Shown: one piece after another, positions 7,096 to 9,325 of the stretch
How the letters are laid out: every line of letters begins with the position of its first letter
Numbering within the stretch: the stretch's first letter is position 1
From: Acidobacteriota bacterium
GTDB lineage: Bacteria > Acidobacteriota > Thermoanaerobaculia > Multivoradales > JAHEKO01
Assembly: GCA_027296385.1 (NCBI GenBank)
Contig: JAPUJD010000285.1
Span: 1 to 9,325, forward strand
DNA length: 9,325 nt
Reading direction: 5' to 3'
The notes under the pieces: model-generated
Told to the model about the DNA's origin: nothing
What the model saw: only the letters and a program-made list of their open reading frames with translations
The model's database searches: none
Translations under genes and position numbers: made by a program

Positions 7096-7581
7096 CTACT
7101 CGGCCGACTGACTGGTACCCGAACCGCCGAGGATCTGCGACCAGTGCCCTGCCCGCGACTTCCACTTGCCACCGTCCTTGACCAGGACCTCGGTGACGCG
7201 AGTGAGATAGTGGGGCACGGGTGAGTTGCCCTTCGGCGTCATCGCCCCTTCGGCGTAATACATGACAACGGCAGCCTCACCTTCGCTGATCACGACGACC
7301 CGGATATGTTTCGGGCGAAGGTTGAAGGCGTCGTAGCGCGTCGATTCACCGTCGACGGCCACCTCCTGGAGAAGACCGCCACTGGACCAGAATTGAAGAG
7401 CGCCGTCTGGATGGACTGCATCCGGGGGGTCCTGGAGGGTCTCTCGGATGGTCGCGAAGTAGTCGACGACATGTTGGCGGACCTCTTCCGCGGTGGAGCT
7501 CCCGGCCGAGGCCGGCGCCCACCCGGCCAGAGAAATCGTGGCCACCAGCGTTGCGACGATCAACGTCGTGCTTTCTCTCAT
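7096..7581 (-). CDS. Secreted NTF2-like (SnoaL/DUF4440-type) protein
   Basis: A 161-aa product with a signal peptide (MREST, hydrophobic to about 22, cleavage probably after PASA at 26). The mature part looks like an NTF2-like cone-shaped alpha/beta fold: an N-terminal helix (AEEVRQHVVDYFATIRETL, 31-49), then FWSSGGLLQEV (64-74), RYDAFNLRPKHIRVVVI (82-98), AAVVMYYAEGAMTPKG (103-118), YLTRVTEVLVKDGGKWKSR (125-143) and a closing HWSQILGG (146-153). Members of this superfamily are small enzymes or ligand-binding proteins; no specific activity can be read here. The ATG at 7581 is chosen over longer in-frame starts because a perfect AAGGAGG sits 5 nt upstream and the signal peptide begins there. 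It lies 17 bp downstream of the beta-propeller gene on the same strand, so the two are probably co-transcribed and both products are exported. Confidence 0.87.
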   Translation of the reverse strand: MRESTTLIVATLVATISLAGWAPASAGSSTAEEVRQHVVDYFATIRETLQDPPDAVHPDGALQFWSSGGLLQEVAVDGESTRYDAFNLRPKHIRVVVISEGEAAVVMYYAEGAMTPKGNSPVPHYLTRVTEVLVKDGGKWKSRAGHWSQILGGSGTSQSAE

Positions 7582-7586
7582 CGTGT

Positions 7587-7593
7587 CCTCCTT
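7587..7593 (-). promoter_or_regulatory. Strong ribosome-binding site of NTF2-like gene
   Basis: The minus strand reads AAGGAGG, a full match to the Shine-Dalgarno consensus, 5 nt before the ATG at 7581. It fixes the start of the NTF2-like gene and lies just after the stop codon of the propeller gene (7599-7601), as expected within an operon. Confidence 0.8.
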
Positions 7594-7598
7594 GTGGA

Positions 7599-9038
7599 TC
7601 AAGTCGAAGGTATTAGTTCCAATGCGGCGAGGGTGTCCTTGCCGCGAAGGTATAGCAGTCCGTGAGACAGCACCGGAGCGTTCCACGCCGGCATCTTGAT
7701 CAAGGGGCGCTTCGAGCTCGAGCCGTCCATCATCGTTACGTCGACCTCGAGTGCCGCCAGATCGACGAATGCCACCTCCTGGTAGCTCTGCGGCGAGGCC
7801 TTGATCAGCCGAAGCTCGCCGTTCTCGCTCAGCACGACGAAGTGTCCCTCGACGTAGAGGAGCGTGGCGCGACCGAGCTCGTCGCGGCGCCAGAGGACCT
7901 CACCGGTTGCGTGCCGGACGCATCGAAGCTCGGCTCCGGCAGTGTTGCGCCCGCTCGAGGCGTAGAGATACCCCTGGTGAAAGACTGGAGTATTCCAGTG
8001 GGTCTCGAGGGCCTGCCCGCGGCCCGGCGGATCTTGCCAGACGACCTCGTAGGCCCCCGGGCTGACCCGCAGAAGAGCGCTGCCCGGGCCGTAGGTCTCA
8101 GAGATGAAGACCGTGTCGTCGACTATGACCGGCGTCGAAGCGTTGACGCTCTCGAGCAACTTGGCTTTCCACGGAAAGTAGAAATCCTGCCGGCCACTGG
8201 CCGGCTCGAAGCCGAGGAGGCCGCCGCGGGTGAACGCGAAGCCCCACGGCCTGCCGTGGATCACGGCGAGGCGGGGAGTGGCGTAGCTGGCGAGCTCGTC
8301 GGAGAATCGGTAGACCTCCTCGCCGGTGTGCTTGTCGAAGGCGACGATGCCGCTGCCGTTGCCCTGGACCTCGCCGCTGTGGATCTTGGGGCTTCCGGCA
8401 GGGCTGCCCCCGATCATGGCGATGAGCAGGTCGTCATGGACGACCGGGTTGCCCCCGACGCCGAAGAAGTTTTGCACGACGCCGAATTGCGCGACGATGT
8501 CGACGTCCCAAAGCAACTCGCCGTCGGTCACGCGATGGCAGCGTAGGCGCCCCTCGACTCCCAGCGAGTAGACCCGATCGCCATCCACTACCGGACTGGT
8601 TCTCGGCCCGTTGCTGTAGTCGTAGTAGTCGCTGTAGTCGGTGAAATAGGTCTCCTGCCACAGCTCCTTGCCGGTCTCGCTCTCGAGGCAGGTCAGGCGT
8701 GCCTGGTCGCCGACGCGATCGAAGTGGAATAGCCGACCTCGGGAGATCGCCGGTGCGCTGTAGCCCTCTCCGGTTTCGATGGCCCAGGCGATGCGCAGCC
8801 CCGTCGCGGGCCAGTCGCGCAGGATCCCGGTTTCGGTCGACTTCGAGTCGCCGCCGGAGCCCAGGAATGCCTCCCAATCGGCGCCCGCGCGATAGGTGGC
8901 AGCCTGGGCGTCCTTCTCGGCGAGCTCGTCGGGCACCGTGGTCTTCTCGGCGGCCAGGGCCGCGACCAAAGCGGAGACGGCAAGGGCCGCAAGCAGAGCC
9001 TTGACCAAGTTGTGATTCACCGGTGGCGATTGTGCCAC
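7599..9038 (-). CDS. Secreted PQQ-binding-like (BamB-type) eight-bladed beta-propeller protein
   Basis: A 479-aa exported beta-propeller of the PQQ-like/BamB-like superfamily. The N-terminus has Asn/Lys then a hydrophobic run (about 11-30) ending LAA, a probable signal peptide without a lipobox Cys. The blade signature (hydrophobic strand, turn with TG, aromatic) recurs at residues 114-127, 164-177, 230-243, 273-286, 322-334, 370-383, 408-424 and 469-476, consistent with eight blades. Three of them carry a Cys at the same strand position (117, 167, 373). The opening ILRDWPATGLRIAW with EGYSAPAISRGRLF is typical of the WD-like 'PQQ-binding-like' proteins common in Acidobacteriota and Planctomycetota. 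Whether it binds PQQ is unknown; no dehydrogenase active-site features are evident. The start is GTG at 9038 (AGGGG 7 nt upstream); GTG at 9020 is an alternative. It lies 27 bp after the dehydratase gene and 17 bp before the NTF2-like gene. Confidence 0.9.
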   Translation of the reverse strand: MAQSPPVNHNLVKALLAALAVSALVAALAAEKTTVPDELAEKDAQAATYRAGADWEAFLGSGGDSKSTETGILRDWPATGLRIAWAIETGEGYSAPAISRGRLFHFDRVGDQARLTCLESETGKELWQETYFTDYSDYYDYSNGPRTSPVVDGDRVYSLGVEGRLRCHRVTDGELLWDVDIVAQFGVVQNFFGVGGNPVVHDDLLIAMIGGSPAGSPKIHSGEVQGNGSGIVAFDKHTGEEVYRFSDELASYATPRLAVIHGRPWGFAFTRGGLLGFEPASGRQDFYFPWKAKLLESVNASTPVIVDDTVFISETYGPGSALLRVSPGAYEVVWQDPPGRGQALETHWNTPVFHQGYLYASSGRNTAGAELRCVRHATGEVLWRRDELGRATLLYVEGHFVVLSENGELRLIKASPQSYQEVAFVDLAALEVDVTMMDGSSSKRPLIKMPAWNAPVLSHGLLYLRGKDTLAALELIPST

Positions 9039-9065
9039 AGCCCTGCCCCTACCGCCGCCACGCCA

Positions 9066-9325
9066 TCAAGATCCGCCCGGAAGCTCGCCGGCGAGGATCG
9101 CAGCGAGCTTGGCGGCGTCGATGTTGCCGCCTGAAACCAAACAGACGACCTTCCCGGGCCCGAGATCCTTGCCGAGCGCGGCGGCTACCCCGGCGGCGCC
9201 AGCACCCTCGGCCACCACCCGGTTTCTCTCCACCAGCAAGCGGACTGCATCGGCGATCGCCTCGGGCGTCGAGACGATCGAGCCGGCCAGCAGCTCCTGC
9301 ACCAGCGGCCACATCTCGTCCAGCA
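9066..9325 (-). CDS. Serine/threonine dehydratase, C-terminal fragment (cut by window end)
   Basis: Only the last 85 or so codons are in the window; the reading frame is open to base 9325 and continues beyond. The visible part matches the C-terminal end of the fold-type II PLP enzymes that deaminate threonine or serine to a 2-oxo acid and ammonia. It contains TPEAIADAVRLLVERN, the glycine-rich VVAEGAGAAGVAAAL and the hallmark VVCLVSGGNID near the end. The chain stops about 18 residues after SGGNID, so there is no C-terminal ACT-type regulatory domain as in biosynthetic IlvA; this points to the short, catabolic-like form (TdcB-like) or a related serine/threonine racemase or dehydratase. The PLP lysine lies outside the window. 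The ATG at 9314 is internal and should not be taken as the start. It is probably the first gene seen of an operon with the propeller and NTF2-like genes. Confidence 0.85.
   Translation of the reverse strand, partial: LDEMWPLVQELLAGSIVSTPEAIADAVRLLVERNRVVAEGAGAAGVAAALGKDLGPGKVVCLVSGGNIDAAKLAAILAGELPGGS

Overview
This is a GC-rich, densely coded bacterial window with seven protein genes, at least one of them cut by a window edge. The high GC, the many Sec-type signal peptides, the tandem secreted M16 peptidases, the PabB-PabC fusion and a secreted protein ending in an FGDGFESG-type tail together suggest an Acidobacteriota-like or similar Gram-negative environmental organism. That assignment is inference; no rRNA or tRNA gene is present to anchor it.

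Positions 1-3696 (+): two adjacent exported M16 (insulinase-like) genes. The first keeps the zinc-binding HxxEH motif. The second has lost it, keeps the Arg/Tyr pair that the first lacks, and carries an extra C-terminal domain of about 220 residues. The two look like halves of one heteromeric periplasmic zinc peptidase with a split active site. The ribosome-binding site of the second gene overlaps the stop codon of the first.

Positions 3767-5527 (-): a PabB-PabC fusion that makes p-aminobenzoate for folate. It converges with the M16 pair and diverges, across only 41 bp, from a PduO-type cob(I)alamin adenosyltransferase at 5569-6132 (+). A perfect inverted repeat lies in that 41-bp gap.

Positions 6133-7017 (+): about 170 bp without a convincing gene (one odd reading on the minus strand is reported as a finding), then an unrecognised secreted protein with an Asp-rich stretch and the FGDGFESG tail.

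Positions 7096-9325 (-): three co-directional genes, read in the order serine/threonine dehydratase (5' end outside the window), secreted eight-bladed PQQ-type beta-propeller, and secreted NTF2-like protein. The gaps of 27 and 17 bp suggest one operon.

Most of this is housekeeping or ordinary exported-protein content. I found no CRISPR array, insertion sequence, phage gene, toxin-antitoxin pair or evident defence system. The parts most worth a second look are the split-site M16 pair with its fused C-terminal domain, the FGDGFESG-tailed protein and the palindrome between the divergent genes.
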